NCBI GenBank assembly: GCA_934448295.1
Contig: CAKSEY010000004.1
Span: 1-64,000, forward strand
Length of the DNA stretch: 64,000 bases
Source of the DNA: an uncultured Oscillospiraceae bacterium
Lineage (GTDB): Bacteria; Bacillota; Clostridia; Oscillospirales; Ruminococcaceae
Reading direction: 5' to 3'
The first letter of the stretch is position 1, and every line of letters starts with the position of its first letter. Below are positions 17,911-26,977 of this stretch, piece after piece. The notes under the pieces are model-generated. The model ran no database searches. It worked only from the letters and a program-made list of their open reading frames with translations, and was not told the origin of the DNA. The translations under genes and the position numbers were made by a program.

Positions 17911-17936
17911 GCTCCCCTGCCCTGCGGCAGAGGAGC
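17911..17936 (-). terminator. Terminator of glyA
   Basis: GC-rich stem: GCTCCCCTGCC (17911-17921) pairs with GGCAGAGGAGC (17926-17936), allowing one G-U. On the minus strand the stem is followed by GTGTTTTAAAA. Confidence 0.7.
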
Positions 17937-17943
17937 ACGTTTT

Positions 17944-19197
17944 TTACTCATAGAGCGGATACTTCGCGCAGATCTCGTTTACCATGCCGCGTACCTTCTC
18001 CTTGTTGCCCTCGTAATCCTTGGCAATGAGGTAGATACACTCGCCGATAACGCGCATATCGTCCTCCTTGAGACCCCTTGTGGTAACTGCCGGAGTGCCT
18101 ATGCGGACTCCGGAGGTGAGCGCGGGCTTCTGCGGGTCGTTCGGGATAGCGTTCTTGTTTACTGTGATGTAGCAGTCGTCAAGGTTGTTCTGGAGATCCT
18201 TGCCTGTTATGTTGAACGGGCGGAGATCAACCAGCATGAGGTGATTGTCAGTGCCGCCGGAAACAAGCTGGAATCCCTTTTCAAGCAGAGTATCAGCAAG
18301 AACCTTCGCGTTCTTTACGATCTGCTCGCCGTAGGCCTTGAACTCAGGCTTGAGCGCCTCGCCGAAGCAAACTGCCTTGCCAGCGATAACGTGCATGAGG
18401 GGGCCGCCCTGAATTCCGGGGAATATAGCGGAGTTGATTTTCTTTGCGATGTATTCGTTGTTGGTGAGGATAAGACCGCCTCTCGGGCCCCTGAGAGTCT
18501 TGTGAGTTGTGGTGGTAACAACATCAGCATACGGAACAGGGCTGATGTGCTGACCAGCGGCAACCAGACCGGCAATATGAGCCATATCCACCATGAGATA
18601 AGCGCCAACAGCTCTTGCAATGGAGGACAGCTTCGGGAAGTCGATAACTCTCGGATAAGCGGAAGCGCCGGCAACGATGAGCTTCGGCTTGCACTTGTTA
18701 GCCTGCTTGTACAGCTCCTCGTAGTCGATGAAGCCTTCATCATTTGTGCCATAGGGTACAAAGTTGTAGAACTTACCGGAGATGTTTACGGGAGAGCCGT
18801 GGGTCAGATGGCCGCCGTGCGCGAGACTCATGCCCATAACGGTATCGCCGGGCTGGAGCAGTGCGAGATAAACCGCAGTGTTAGCCTGCGCGCCGGAGTG
18901 AGCCTGGACATTTGCGAACTGAGCGCCGAACAGCTTCTTTGCGCGCTCAATAGCGATATTCTCTACGATATCGACGTCCTCGCAGCCGCCGTAGTAGCGC
19001 TTTCCGGGGTAGCCCTCCGCGTACTTGTTGGTGAGAACGCTGCCCATTGCCGCCATTACAGCCGGGGAAACTATGTTCTCGCTGGCGATAAGCTCCAGGT
19101 TTCTCTTCTGGCGCTTTAGCTCCAGATTCATCGCGTCGGCAACCTCGCTGTCGTACTTCTCAAGGAAGCCGATGGTGTCAACTATATCATTATACAT
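17944..19197 (-). CDS. glyA: Serine hydroxymethyltransferase
   Basis: GlyA converts serine and tetrahydrofolate to glycine and methylene-THF, the main one-carbon source. The PLP lysine is Lys233 in TTTHKTLRGPRGG; the N-terminal LELIASENIVSP and AHSGAQAN motifs are intact. 417 residues, standard length. AGGAG precedes ATG 19197. It is a single-gene unit with its own promoter and a strong terminator. Confidence 0.98.
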   Translation of the reverse strand: MYNDIVDTIGFLEKYDSEVADAMNLELKRQKRNLELIASENIVSPAVMAAMGSVLTNKYAEGYPGKRYYGGCEDVDIVENIAIERAKKLFGAQFANVQAHSGAQANTAVYLALLQPGDTVMGMSLAHGGHLTHGSPVNISGKFYNFVPYGTNDEGFIDYEELYKQANKCKPKLIVAGASAYPRVIDFPKLSSIARAVGAYLMVDMAHIAGLVAAGQHISPVPYADVVTTTTHKTLRGPRGGLILTNNEYIAKKINSAIFPGIQGGPLMHVIAGKAVCFGEALKPEFKAYGEQIVKNAKVLADTLLEKGFQLVSGGTDNHLMLVDLRPFNITGKDLQNNLDDCYITVNKNAIPNDPQKPALTSGVRIGTPAVTTRGLKEDDMRVIGECIYLIAKDYEGNKEKVRGMVNEICAKYPLYE

Positions 19198-19234
19198 CTC
19201 AAAAACTCCTTCCGCTAAATTAATAGCTGATATT

Positions 19235-19263
19235 AGTATAACCTAAATTTAATCTGATTTCAA
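19235..19263 (-). promoter_or_regulatory. Promoter of glyA
   Basis: On the minus strand, TTGAAA (19263-19258) and TATACT (19240-19235) with a 17-base spacer, ending 37 bases before the glyA start. I see no SAM, glycine or purine riboswitch fold in this short leader. Confidence 0.7.
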
Positions 19264-19337
19264 CCGTTTTATTGCGTTTTTTGGTTAAATCGACATATTA
19301 GCCATATCTATTCCATATATCTGAAATAAATTTGTCT

Positions 19338-19377
19338 AAAAAAACCGTATAGCCGTGCGGTGAAACACGGCTTGCGG
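19338..19377 (-). terminator. Terminator of leuB / leucine block
   Basis: AGCCGTG (19351-19357) pairs with CACGGCT (19366-19372), extended by CCG/CGG. On the minus strand it is followed by seven T residues (plus-strand A run 19338-19344). Confidence 0.85.
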
Positions 19378-19383
19378 CACTTA

Positions 19384-20466
19384 TCAGATGTACTCTGCGA
19401 TCTTTGAACCCATCTCGGAGCAGGAAAGAAGCTTCATGCCCTCGGACATGATATCGCCTGTTCTGTAACCGTCCCTGATCGCCTGCTTTACTGCGTTTTC
19501 AACAGCGTCTGCCTCGTCATTCATGTCAAAGGAATAGCGAAGCATCATTGCCGCAGAAAGTATCGTTGCGATAGGATTAGCCTTGTTCTGACCTGCAATG
19601 TCTGGCGCGGAACCGCCGGACGGCTCATACAGACCGAACTTGGTCTCGTTCATGCTTGCGGAGGGCAGCATACCGATAGAACCGGTTATCATGGAAGCCT
19701 CGTCGGAAAGGATATCGCCGAACATGTTCTCAGTAACCATAACGTCGAACTGAGCGGGATCCTTTACAAGCTGCATTGCGGAATTGTCCACCAGCATATG
19801 CTCCAGCTTTACCTCGGGATAGTCCTTTGCGACCTCCTCGACAACCTTTCTCCACAGCCTGGAGCTGTCAAGGACGTTCGCCTTGTCTACGCTTGTTACC
19901 TTTTTGCGGCGCTTCATTGCAACATCAAAAGCCTTGATGGCAATGCGGCGTATCTCGTTTTCGTTATAGCTGAGGGTATCAACGGCAGTCATAACTCCGT
20001 TGACCTCCTCGGTGCGGCGTTCGCCGAAATACAGACCACCGGTCAGCTCGCGCATGATAAGCATATCGAAGCCCTTTTCGCTGATTTCAGTCTTGAGCGG
20101 GCAGGCGGAAGCAAGCTCGCTGAAAAGCAGGCAGGGGCGCAGGTTCGCAAAAAGCCCGAGAGACTTGCGTATTTTCAGCAGGCCAGCCTCCGGACGGAGA
20201 TTTGCCGGGAGCTTGTACCAGGGAGATTTTGTTGTGTCTCCGCCGATGCTTCCCATCAGCACCGCGTCAGAAGCCTTGCAGCGCTCGATAGTTTCATCGG
20301 TGAGCGGAACTCCGTTCGCGTCGATGGAGCAACCGCCCATCAGGAGCTGTTCATAATTGAATCTGTGTCCGAATTTTTCAGCCACCCTGTCGAGAACCTT
20401 CATTGCCTCGGTAACTATTTCGGGGCCTATTCCATCGCCCTTGATCACTGCGATATTCTTTTCCAT
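19384..20466 (-). CDS. leuB: 3-Isopropylmalate dehydrogenase
   Basis: LeuB oxidises and decarboxylates 3-isopropylmalate in leucine synthesis, using NAD. In the 360-residue protein the start KNIAVIKGDGIGPEIV, the substrate-binding RELTGGLYFG and the metal/cofactor-binding NMFGDILSDEASMITGSIGM are all typical. AAGGTG precedes ATG 20466. It is the last gene of leuC-leuD-GNAT-leuB and is followed by the leucine-block terminator. leuA is not in the window. Confidence 0.97.
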   Translation of the reverse strand: MEKNIAVIKGDGIGPEIVTEAMKVLDRVAEKFGHRFNYEQLLMGGCSIDANGVPLTDETIERCKASDAVLMGSIGGDTTKSPWYKLPANLRPEAGLLKIRKSLGLFANLRPCLLFSELASACPLKTEISEKGFDMLIMRELTGGLYFGERRTEEVNGVMTAVDTLSYNENEIRRIAIKAFDVAMKRRKKVTSVDKANVLDSSRLWRKVVEEVAKDYPEVKLEHMLVDNSAMQLVKDPAQFDVMVTENMFGDILSDEASMITGSIGMLPSASMNETKFGLYEPSGGSAPDIAGQNKANPIATILSAAMMLRYSFDMNDEADAVENAVKQAIRDGYRTGDIMSEGMKLLSCSEMGSKIAEYI

Positions 20467-20480
20467 GAATATACACCTTT

Positions 20481-20939
20481 CTAGTAAATGTCGATTTTAC
20501 AGCGTATTTCCTCTCCGGGCTTTCCGTTCTGGGAGCTGCGGCGCTTGCCGTCAGTCTCAAAGCCGAAATCCCTGAAAAATGCGATAGAATCCGCGTCATT
20601 TTCGTTGACCCAGAGATACGCTGTTTTTATTTTAAGGGAGCGCATATTCCTCAGCGAGTGCGCCAGAAGCTTCCTGCCTAATCCTTTTCTGCGGAATCCG
20701 TCCTCAACGCATATCGAGTCTATCACACAGCTGTCCGGAATCATTGAGCTTCTGCACACGCAGACTCCCCTTGCCGTTTTGTCGCAGGTCACGACGGCGG
20801 TAAGCAGCGCCTGTTTCATGCAGTCGCGGTAATAATACGCGTCCAGATGTGCGGTGTTGTCCCCGGTCGAGGCTATTCCGGCAAGAACCGCCGGAGAAAG
20901 CTGTGAAGTACGCAGAACGTTCTGAATATTGATTATCAC
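20481..20939 (-). CDS. GNAT acetyltransferase embedded in the leucine operon
   Basis: The 152-residue protein is a single GNAT domain: IDSICVEDGFRRKGLGRKLL (about residues 75-94) carries the acetyl-CoA loop R-R-K-G-L-G, followed by AYLWVNENDADSIAFFRDFGF (117-137), the usual C-terminal motif B. The start is GTG 20939 with GGGGGCGG upstream. It sits between leuD and leuB with short gaps, so it is co-transcribed with leucine genes. A role in leucine metabolism is not known for this family; it may be a passenger or may acetylate an amino-acid analogue (speculative). Confidence 0.85.
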   Translation of the reverse strand: MIINIQNVLRTSQLSPAVLAGIASTGDNTAHLDAYYYRDCMKQALLTAVVTCDKTARGVCVCRSSMIPDSCVIDSICVEDGFRRKGLGRKLLAHSLRNMRSLKIKTAYLWVNENDADSIAFFRDFGFETDGKRRSSQNGKPGEEIRCKIDIY

Positions 20940-20960
20940 AGAACCGCCCCCTTGGTGAAA

Positions 20961-21443
20961 TTACCCTTTGAGAGAATTCAGAAGTCCGCCCTTGTTTATG
21001 ATCTCCTTGATGAACTCAGGGAAAGGCTGTGCCTGATATGTATGACCCTTTGTGACGTTTGTGATAACGCCGGTGTCAAAGTCGATATCTACCTCGTTTC
21101 CCGCGTCGATATCCTTTGCGGCAGCGTCACATTCAAGGATAGGCAGACCTATATTGATCGCGTTGCGGTAGAAAATTCTTGCAAATGTAGAGGCGATAAC
21201 GCAGGCGATGCCGCTCTCCTTTATCGCAATGGGCGCGTGCTCGCGGGAGCTTCCGCAGCCGAAATTCATGTTTGCAACCATGATATCGCCGGGCTTTACC
21301 TTGTTGACGAAGTCCTTGTCGATATCCTCCATGCAGTGGGAGGCAAGCTCCTTGTGGTCGGCGGTATTGAGGTAACGCGCCGGGATAATTACGTCCGTAT
21401 CAACGTTGTCGCCGTATTTATGTACGATTCCGTGTGCTTTCAT
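20961..21443 (-). CDS. leuD: 3-Isopropylmalate dehydratase, small subunit
   Basis: LeuD is the swivelling small subunit that pairs with LeuC to isomerise isopropylmalate. The 160-residue protein shows GDNVDTDVIIPARYL near the start and NFGCGSSREHAP in the middle, the conserved substrate-contact loop. AGGAGG precedes ATG 21443, which is 12 bases after leuC. It is the short, LeuCD-specific type, not a fused aconitase. Confidence 0.97.
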   Translation of the reverse strand: MKAHGIVHKYGDNVDTDVIIPARYLNTADHKELASHCMEDIDKDFVNKVKPGDIMVANMNFGCGSSREHAPIAIKESGIACVIASTFARIFYRNAINIGLPILECDAAAKDIDAGNEVDIDFDTGVITNVTKGHTYQAQPFPEFIKEIINKGGLLNSLKG

Positions 21444-21455
21444 CGTGTGCCCTCC

Positions 21456-22712
21456 TTATTCCTGAACGTCAGAGATGTAGCCGGTCAGCGCGCTCGCGGC
21501 AGCGATAGCCGGGCTTGCGAGATATACCTCAGAGGTAACGTCGCCCATTCTGCCGACGAAGTTGCGGTTTGTTGTGGAAACGGCTCTCTCGCCTGGCGCG
21601 AGGATTCCCATATGACCGCCGAGGCAGGGACCGCAGGTCGGGGCGGAAACCACCATTCCAGCTTCAACGAATATCTCGAGAAGTCCGTTACGGAGCGCGT
21701 CAAGGTAGATCTGCTGTGTAGCCGGGATAACGATAGCGCGTACTCCCTTTGCAACGTGCTTGCCCTTTACCACTTTTGCGGCGGTCTCGAGGTCGGAGTA
21801 CCTTCCGTTAGTGCAGGAGCCGATAACGACCTGGTCGATCTTTATCTCGCCAACCTCGTCGATGGTCTTTGTGTTCTCGGGCAGGTGCGGGAATGCAACT
21901 GTCGGGCGGATCGTGGAAAGGTCGATGTCGATAACGCGGTTGTAGTGCGCGTCCGGGTCAGCCTTCATTACCTCGAACTTGCGGTCAGTTCTGCCCTTTA
22001 CATAGTCGAGTGTAACCTCGTCAACCTCGAAAATTCCGTTCTTTGCGCCCGCCTCGATAGCCATGTTTGCCATGCAGAGGCGGTCGTCCATGGAGAGGTT
22101 CTTCAGACCCTCGCCCGTGAATTCCATAGACTGGTACAGCGCGCCGTCAACGCCTATCATTCCGATGATGTGCAGGATAACGTCCTTGCCGGATACCCAC
22201 TTGCCGAGCTTCCCGGTCAGGTTGAACTTTATCGCGGAGGGAACCTTGAACCACGCCTCGCCAGTCGCCATTCCGGCAGCCATATCGGTGGAGCCTACGC
22301 CGGTGGAGAATGCGCCGAGAGCGCCGTATGTACAGGTGTGGCTGTCCGCGCCGATAACGCAGTCGGACGGTACCACAAGTCCTTTTTCCGGGAGCAGGGC
22401 GTGCTCAATGCCCACGTTTCCTACATCGTAGTAGTTTACTATGTCATATTTGTCAGCAAAATTGCGGCACTGCTGACATTGTTTAGCCGCCTTGATGTCC
22501 TTGTTCGGGGTGAAATGATCCATTACAAGGGAGATCTTTGTGCGGTCAAAAACGCTGTCAAAGCCGTTCTTCTGAAATTCGTTGATTGCAACCGGGCTTG
22601 TGATATCGTTGCCAAGAACCATATCCAGCTTCGCCCTTATGAGCTGTCCTTCAACAACACTGTCAAGTCCCGCGTGCTTCGCGAGGATCTTCTGTGTCAT
22701 CGTCATACCCAT
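21456..22712 (-). CDS. leuC: 3-Isopropylmalate dehydratase, large subunit
   Basis: LeuC carries the 4Fe-4S cluster of the dehydratase. Cluster cysteines are visible in VIGSCTNGRYSD and in PTCGPCLGGHMG; GADSHTCTYGALGAFSTGVG is the aconitase signature. At 418 residues it is the shorter archaeal/clostridial type. The start is ATG 22712 with AGGAGG eight bases upstream. It is first in the operon under its own promoter. The family also includes homoaconitase, but the adjacent leuB favours leucine synthesis. Confidence 0.97.
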   Translation of the reverse strand: MGMTMTQKILAKHAGLDSVVEGQLIRAKLDMVLGNDITSPVAINEFQKNGFDSVFDRTKISLVMDHFTPNKDIKAAKQCQQCRNFADKYDIVNYYDVGNVGIEHALLPEKGLVVPSDCVIGADSHTCTYGALGAFSTGVGSTDMAAGMATGEAWFKVPSAIKFNLTGKLGKWVSGKDVILHIIGMIGVDGALYQSMEFTGEGLKNLSMDDRLCMANMAIEAGAKNGIFEVDEVTLDYVKGRTDRKFEVMKADPDAHYNRVIDIDLSTIRPTVAFPHLPENTKTIDEVGEIKIDQVVIGSCTNGRYSDLETAAKVVKGKHVAKGVRAIVIPATQQIYLDALRNGLLEIFVEAGMVVSAPTCGPCLGGHMGILAPGERAVSTTNRNFVGRMGDVTSEVYLASPAIAAASALTGYISDVQE

Positions 22713-22740
22713 GTTTGTGTCCTCCTGAGAATTGATTGCC

Positions 22741-22795
22741 TGTACTTGTACATGGCTTTACACTTCATTATAGCACTTTTTTCGCGCTGTGTAAA
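22741..22795 (-). promoter_or_regulatory. leuC promoter and downstream palindrome
   Basis: On the minus strand, TTTACA (22795-22790) and TATAAT (22772-22767) with a 17-base spacer. About 15 bases downstream of the -10 box lies the palindrome TGTACTTGTACA (22741-22752), a possible operator for leucine-responsive control. Confidence 0.65.
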
Positions 22796-22866
22796 GGGCT
22801 TTTGCACAAAAAATCATGACGCAGGGACTGATATGAATATTTTTCGGCTTTATAGCATTAAAGCGG

Positions 22867-22895
22867 TTGACATTTTCGTGAAAATGCGTTATAAT
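22867..22895 (+). promoter_or_regulatory. Promoter of the aro operon
   Basis: TTGACA (22867-22872) and TATAAT (22890-22895) with a 17-base spacer, 34 bases before aroB. Divergent to the leuC promoter. Confidence 0.85.
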
Positions 22896-22929
22896 AAATC
22901 AGTATGCAAAACAGAAAGGATAATGTCCT

Positions 22930-23979
22930 ATGACCAAAGTTCATGTAAATGCAAGCCGCAGCTATGATATAATCATCGGCAGCGGACTTCTTGATAATGC
23001 CGGAGAGTATATTTCCACAGCAATACCCTCGCGCCATGTATGCGTTGTTACAGACGATAAGGTAGACCCGCTGTATTCCGCGCGGCTGCTTGATTCCCTG
23101 AAAGCAGGCGGATTCAGCGCGGAAAAGTTCGTATTCCCGCACGGGGAGGCTTCAAAGTGCCACAAAACCCTCATTGAGCTGTACGACTTCCTCGCTGATA
23201 AGGGCTTTACCCGCTCTGACGCGCTCATCGCCCTGGGCGGCGGCGTTGTCGGAGACCTGACCGGTTTCGCGGCGGCAAGCTATATGCGCGGGATCGGCTT
23301 CGTGCAGATCCCTACGACTGTTCTGGCGCAGACTGACAGCTCCGTCGGAGGAAAGACTGCCGTTGACATAGCCGGCGGCAAAAATCTAGTAGGAGCTTTC
23401 TATCAGCCGCAGCTAGTGCTGTGCGACATCGACACGCTCAAAACCCTCACGCCGGAGTTTTTCGCGGACGGAATGGCAGAGGTCGTAAAATACGGCATGA
23501 TAAAGTCCGCAGAGCTGTTCCAGCTTCTTTCGTCCGGGGACATTCACGCGAACATCGAGGACATTATCGCCCGCTGCGTTACGATAAAGGCTCAGGTGGT
23601 CGAGAACGACGAGCGCGAAAAGGGTGAGCGTATGCTCCTGAATTTCGGTCACACGCTCGGTCATGCCATAGAGAAATACTATAACTACACCGGAATAACG
23701 CACGGTTACGCCGTAGCTATCGGCATGAGCGTGTTCACCCATATTGCCGAGCGGCGCGGAATGTGCACTCCGGGCACGGCGGAAAAGCTGGATTCCCTGC
23801 TGACAAAATGCCGACTTCCGCTGACGACTGACGCTCCGATGGACGTGCTGTTCAGGAACTCGCTGGGTGACAAAAAGCGGCTTTCCTCTGGCATGAATAT
23901 TGTTATCTGTTCGGAGATAGGCTCCAGCCATGTGGAGAAGCTCTCCATTGAAGAATACGAAAAATTCCTGAAAGACTGA
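22930..23979 (+). CDS. aroB: 3-Dehydroquinate synthase
   Basis: AroB cyclises DAHP to 3-dehydroquinate, the second shikimate step, using NAD and zinc. In the 349-residue protein GGGVVGDLTGFAAASYMRG (about residues 102-120) binds NAD and phosphate; the metal ligands are the Glu of DGMAEVVKYG and the His residues of NFGHTLGHAIE and THGYAVAIGM. AAAGGA precedes ATG 22930. First of aroB-aroA-aroC. Confidence 0.97.
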   Translation: MTKVHVNASRSYDIIIGSGLLDNAGEYISTAIPSRHVCVVTDDKVDPLYSARLLDSLKAGGFSAEKFVFPHGEASKCHKTLIELYDFLADKGFTRSDALIALGGGVVGDLTGFAAASYMRGIGFVQIPTTVLAQTDSSVGGKTAVDIAGGKNLVGAFYQPQLVLCDIDTLKTLTPEFFADGMAEVVKYGMIKSAELFQLLSSGDIHANIEDIIARCVTIKAQVVENDEREKGERMLLNFGHTLGHAIEKYYNYTGITHGYAVAIGMSVFTHIAERRGMCTPGTAEKLDSLLTKCRLPLTTDAPMDVLFRNSLGDKKRLSSGMNIVICSEIGSSHVEKLSIEEYEKFLKD

Positions 23980-23988
23980 GGTTACAGA

Positions 23989-25218
23989 ATGAATATTGTT
24001 ATCACGCCAAAGCCGCTGTCAGGCAAGGTTGTTATCCCGCCGTCAAAGAGTATTTCCCACCGCGCGCTGATCTGCGCCGCTCTTTCAAAGGGCGAGAGCC
24101 GTATTACCGGCGTGCTCCGCTGCGAGGACATTGACGCCACCGCCGAGGCGCTTCAGGCGCTGGGCGCGGAGATACGCACCGAGGGCGACGTTACCATTGT
24201 AAAGGGCATTGAGGAGGTTCCGGAGTACGCGGAGATAAACTGCCGCGAATCCGGCTCTACGCTCAGATTCATGATACCGGTTTGCGCCGCTCTTGGGGTC
24301 GAATCCGTTTTCACCGGCTCCGGAAAGCTCCCCACCCGCCCGATAACTCCTTACCTGGACGAGTTCCCGAAGCACGGAGTCCAGTTCGTTTCCGATATTT
24401 TTCCGTACCATATAAAGGGTAAGCTGACTGCCGGACTTTACCCCGTCCCCGGCAACATTTCCTCGCAGTTCATTACAGGATATATGTTCGCAATGCCGCT
24501 TATGGACGGAACAAGCACCATTCAGCTCACGTCGGCGCTCCAGTCGAAGCCTTACGCGGATATTACCGTGAACTGCCTGCGCTCCTTCGGCATTGAAACG
24601 CTGGAATTCAACGGAAACTACAGTATAAAGGGCGGTCAGGACTACGAAGCCTCCGACTATACCGTTGAGGGCGACTGCTCCCAGGCGGCTTTCTTCGCCG
24701 TAGCGAACGAGCTGGGAAGCAGTATCGAGCTCTCCGGCGTGAACCGTAACAGCGTCCAGGGCGACCGCGCGATTTTCGACATTATCGAGAACACTATCAG
24801 GATAAACGGAACATATTCCGGCTTTGACGTGGACGCTTCCGACATTCCCGACCTTGTGCCGGTTCTGACCGTGCTTGCTTCCTTTGCGGAGGGCACCTCG
24901 CACATCAGGGGCTGCCGCAGGCTGCGGATCAAGGAAAGCGACCGCCTTGTTTCGATTTCGACCGTGCTCAACTCGCTGGGCGCAAAGGTCGCCATCGTAA
25001 ACGGCGAGGAGCTGGAGATACAGGGAGTCAAGGAACTGTCCGGCGGGGTATGCTCCAGCTTCAACGACCACAGAATAGCTATGTCGCTGGCAGTGGCTTC
25101 GCAGAAGTGCGCTTCCCCGCTGACGATAACCGGCGCGGAGTGTGTTGCAAAGAGCTACCCGACATTCTTTGAGGATTTCCGCCAGCTTGGAGGTGAATAC
25201 GATGTCGTCATTGTTTGA
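23989..25218 (+). CDS. aroA: EPSP synthase (3-phosphoshikimate 1-carboxyvinyltransferase)
   Basis: AroA adds the enolpyruvyl group of PEP to shikimate 3-phosphate. Family motifs in this 409-residue protein: PPSKSISHRALI near residue 17, ESGSTLRFMIP near 87, the phosphoshikimate-binding GNISSQFITG, and RIKESDRL near 320. The glyphosate-contact loop reads SGSTLRFM where typical class I enzymes have NAGT, so it resembles the naturally less sensitive class II pattern (inference). It overlaps aroC by 17 bases. Confidence 0.96.
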   Translation: MNIVITPKPLSGKVVIPPSKSISHRALICAALSKGESRITGVLRCEDIDATAEALQALGAEIRTEGDVTIVKGIEEVPEYAEINCRESGSTLRFMIPVCAALGVESVFTGSGKLPTRPITPYLDEFPKHGVQFVSDIFPYHIKGKLTAGLYPVPGNISSQFITGYMFAMPLMDGTSTIQLTSALQSKPYADITVNCLRSFGIETLEFNGNYSIKGGQDYEASDYTVEGDCSQAAFFAVANELGSSIELSGVNRNSVQGDRAIFDIIENTIRINGTYSGFDVDASDIPDLVPVLTVLASFAEGTSHIRGCRRLRIKESDRLVSISTVLNSLGAKVAIVNGEELEIQGVKELSGGVCSSFNDHRIAMSLAVASQKCASPLTITGAECVAKSYPTFFEDFRQLGGEYDVVIV

Positions 25219-26290
25219 CGGAGGAATTTCCGTATCCATATTCGGCGAGAGCCACGGCAGGGGGATCGGCGTGGTGCTGGATAATCTTCCCGCCGGCGAG
25301 GAGATAGACCTTGATAAAATAGCCGTATTCATGGCGCGCAGAGCCGCAAAGAAGGACGGCACAAGCACGCTGAGGCTGGAAAAGGATATTCCGGATATCC
25401 TGTCCGGGTTCTATCAGGGAAAAACCACCGGAACGCCGCTCGCGGCTGTGATTTTCAACGGCGAGCAGCATTCCCAGGACTATAACAACATCTCGCACAT
25501 TGCCCGTCCCGCCCATGCGGATTACACGGGATTCCTGCGCTATAACGGGGCTAACGACCCGCGCGGCGGCGGGCATTTCTCCGGTCGCATAACCGCTCCG
25601 CTGGTTTTTGCGGGAGCAGTGTGCGCCCAGATACTGGAGCACCGCGGAATAACTACTGGCGCGCATATACGCTCCCTCCACGGAATACAGGACGAAGCGT
25701 TCGACCCGGTGAACATCACCGCAGAACAGCTTGAAGCTGTCAAGGCAAGAAGCTTCCCTGTCATTACAGACAAGGCTGAATCCGCAATGCGCTCTGAGAT
25801 TCTCGCGGCAAGGGACAGGCTGGACAGCGTTGGCGGCATTGTTGAGTGCGCCGCTGTCGGGGTTCCTGCCGGGATAGGCTCGCCCATGCTCGACGGACTG
25901 GAGAATGTGATATCGCGGCTGGTTTTCGCGATCCCGGCGGTAAAGGGGATCGAGTTCGGCGCGGGGTTCGGCTGCGCTGATATGTTCGGCAGTGAGAACA
26001 ATGATGAATTCGCCGTCCGGGACGGAAAGATAGTGACTCTGACAAATGCCCACGGCGGAATACTCGGCGGTATCAGCTCGGGAATGCCTATAATCTTCCG
26101 GACTGCGTTCAAGCCCACGCCGTCTATCTCTCAGCCGCAGAAGAGCGTTGATTTCAAGGATATGACGGAGCAGGAGCTCATTATAAAGGGCAGGCACGAC
26201 CCGTGCGTAGTTCCCAGGGCGGTTCCGTGCGTTGAAGCTGCGCTGAACATTGCGCTGGTATCAGCTCTTTCATACGAGGGGAAACTCTGA
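25202..26290 (+). CDS. aroC: Chorismate synthase
   Basis: AroC removes phosphate from EPSP with reduced FMN to give chorismate. The 362-residue protein begins SSLFDGGISVSIFGESHGRG, the first family signature; it also has GRITAPLVFAGAV and the C-terminal RHDPCVVPRAVPCVEA. The frame is open upstream, but ATG 25202 preceded by GGAGGTGAATACG is the supported start, placing it 17 bases inside aroA. Coupled translation is expected. Followed by the DUF4364 gene. Confidence 0.97.
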   Translation: MSSLFDGGISVSIFGESHGRGIGVVLDNLPAGEEIDLDKIAVFMARRAAKKDGTSTLRLEKDIPDILSGFYQGKTTGTPLAAVIFNGEQHSQDYNNISHIARPAHADYTGFLRYNGANDPRGGGHFSGRITAPLVFAGAVCAQILEHRGITTGAHIRSLHGIQDEAFDPVNITAEQLEAVKARSFPVITDKAESAMRSEILAARDRLDSVGGIVECAAVGVPAGIGSPMLDGLENVISRLVFAIPAVKGIEFGAGFGCADMFGSENNDEFAVRDGKIVTLTNAHGGILGGISSGMPIIFRTAFKPTPSISQPQKSVDFKDMTEQELIIKGRHDPCVVPRAVPCVEAALNIALVSALSYEGKL

Positions 26291-26318
26291 AATAACATGC
26301 ACTGAATCGGGGGATATT

Positions 26319-26870
26319 ATGAAACTGCAACCGAGAATAAGAGTAGACGACGTCGAGAAGATACGGATACTTGTATGCCATCTGATCTACAGTCTGGGCT
26401 GCCCTCTCAGCGAGGATCAGCTTATAGAGATAACCTCGCTTGAGGACGCAGTTAATTATTTTGATTTGATGGAAGCTCTCAGCGGGATCACGGCAAGGCT
26501 ATGCACCTGTCAGGAGGTCAACGGCACTAAAATCTACGCCAACACCCCGCTTGGCGACGCGGCGGCAAAGGAATTCGGAAACGAGATCCCGCAGTCAATA
26601 CGCGAGAAGATGTTCGAGGAGGCTGTGAAAATCTACACCCGGGACGAGGGCAAGAAGTCTCTGGTATCGGTGCGCTATGTGGAAAACGGCAACGGAACCT
26701 GCACCCTGGGAGTTACGATAAAGTCGCTTCGCACAGGCAGGCAGAAATACTATCTGACCATTAACACAAACACCAAGGCAGAGGCAGACGCGATCAAAAA
26801 TCATATTCTCCGCGATACTGCTAAATTCAGGGATTACATTGAAAGCTACTTTGACAGTGCAGCTCAATAA
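26319..26870 (+). CDS. DUF4364 family protein
   Basis: This 183-residue soluble protein matches the DUF4364 family of Firmicutes from memory: a winged-helix-like N-terminal half (KIRILVCHLIYSLGCPLSEDQL then AVNYFDLMEALSGITAR) and a mixed alpha/beta C-terminal half (RYVENGNGTCTLGVTIKSLR). Its function is unknown; the fold suggests a DNA-binding regulator. ATG 26319 has GGGGGATATT upstream; an in-frame extension to 26250 would overlap aroC and lacks a site. It is transcribed with the aro genes and ends at a strong terminator. Confidence 0.75.
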   Translation: MKLQPRIRVDDVEKIRILVCHLIYSLGCPLSEDQLIEITSLEDAVNYFDLMEALSGITARLCTCQEVNGTKIYANTPLGDAAAKEFGNEIPQSIREKMFEEAVKIYTRDEGKKSLVSVRYVENGNGTCTLGVTIKSLRTGRQKYYLTINTNTKAEADAIKNHILRDTAKFRDYIESYFDSAAQ

Positions 26871-26876
26871 AAAATG

Positions 26877-26910
26877 CTCCGCCCGAGAAACGGGCGGAGT
26901 TTATTTTATT
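26877..26910 (+). terminator. Terminator of the aro-DUF4364 operon
   Basis: CTCCGCCCG (26877-26885) pairs perfectly with CGGGCGGAG (26891-26899), loop AGAAA, then a T-rich run. Confidence 0.9.
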
Positions 26911-26977
26911 TGATTCAATTCAGACAGCGGTTAAGCAGTTTGCTGAATTTGGCTTTCTGAGCATACAAGCTTTACAA

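Noticed and set aside
17884..19119. 411-residue plus-strand ORF opposite glyA
   Set aside because: Mirror frame of a full-length serine hydroxymethyltransferase gene.
22713..22760. T-box or attenuator leader before leuC
   Set aside because: The leader is only about 50 bases and has no T-box consensus or leucine-rich leader peptide.
20952..22967. 671-residue plus-strand ORF opposite leuD and leuC
   Set aside because: Mirror frame of two clear leucine genes; no ribosome site and no domain.
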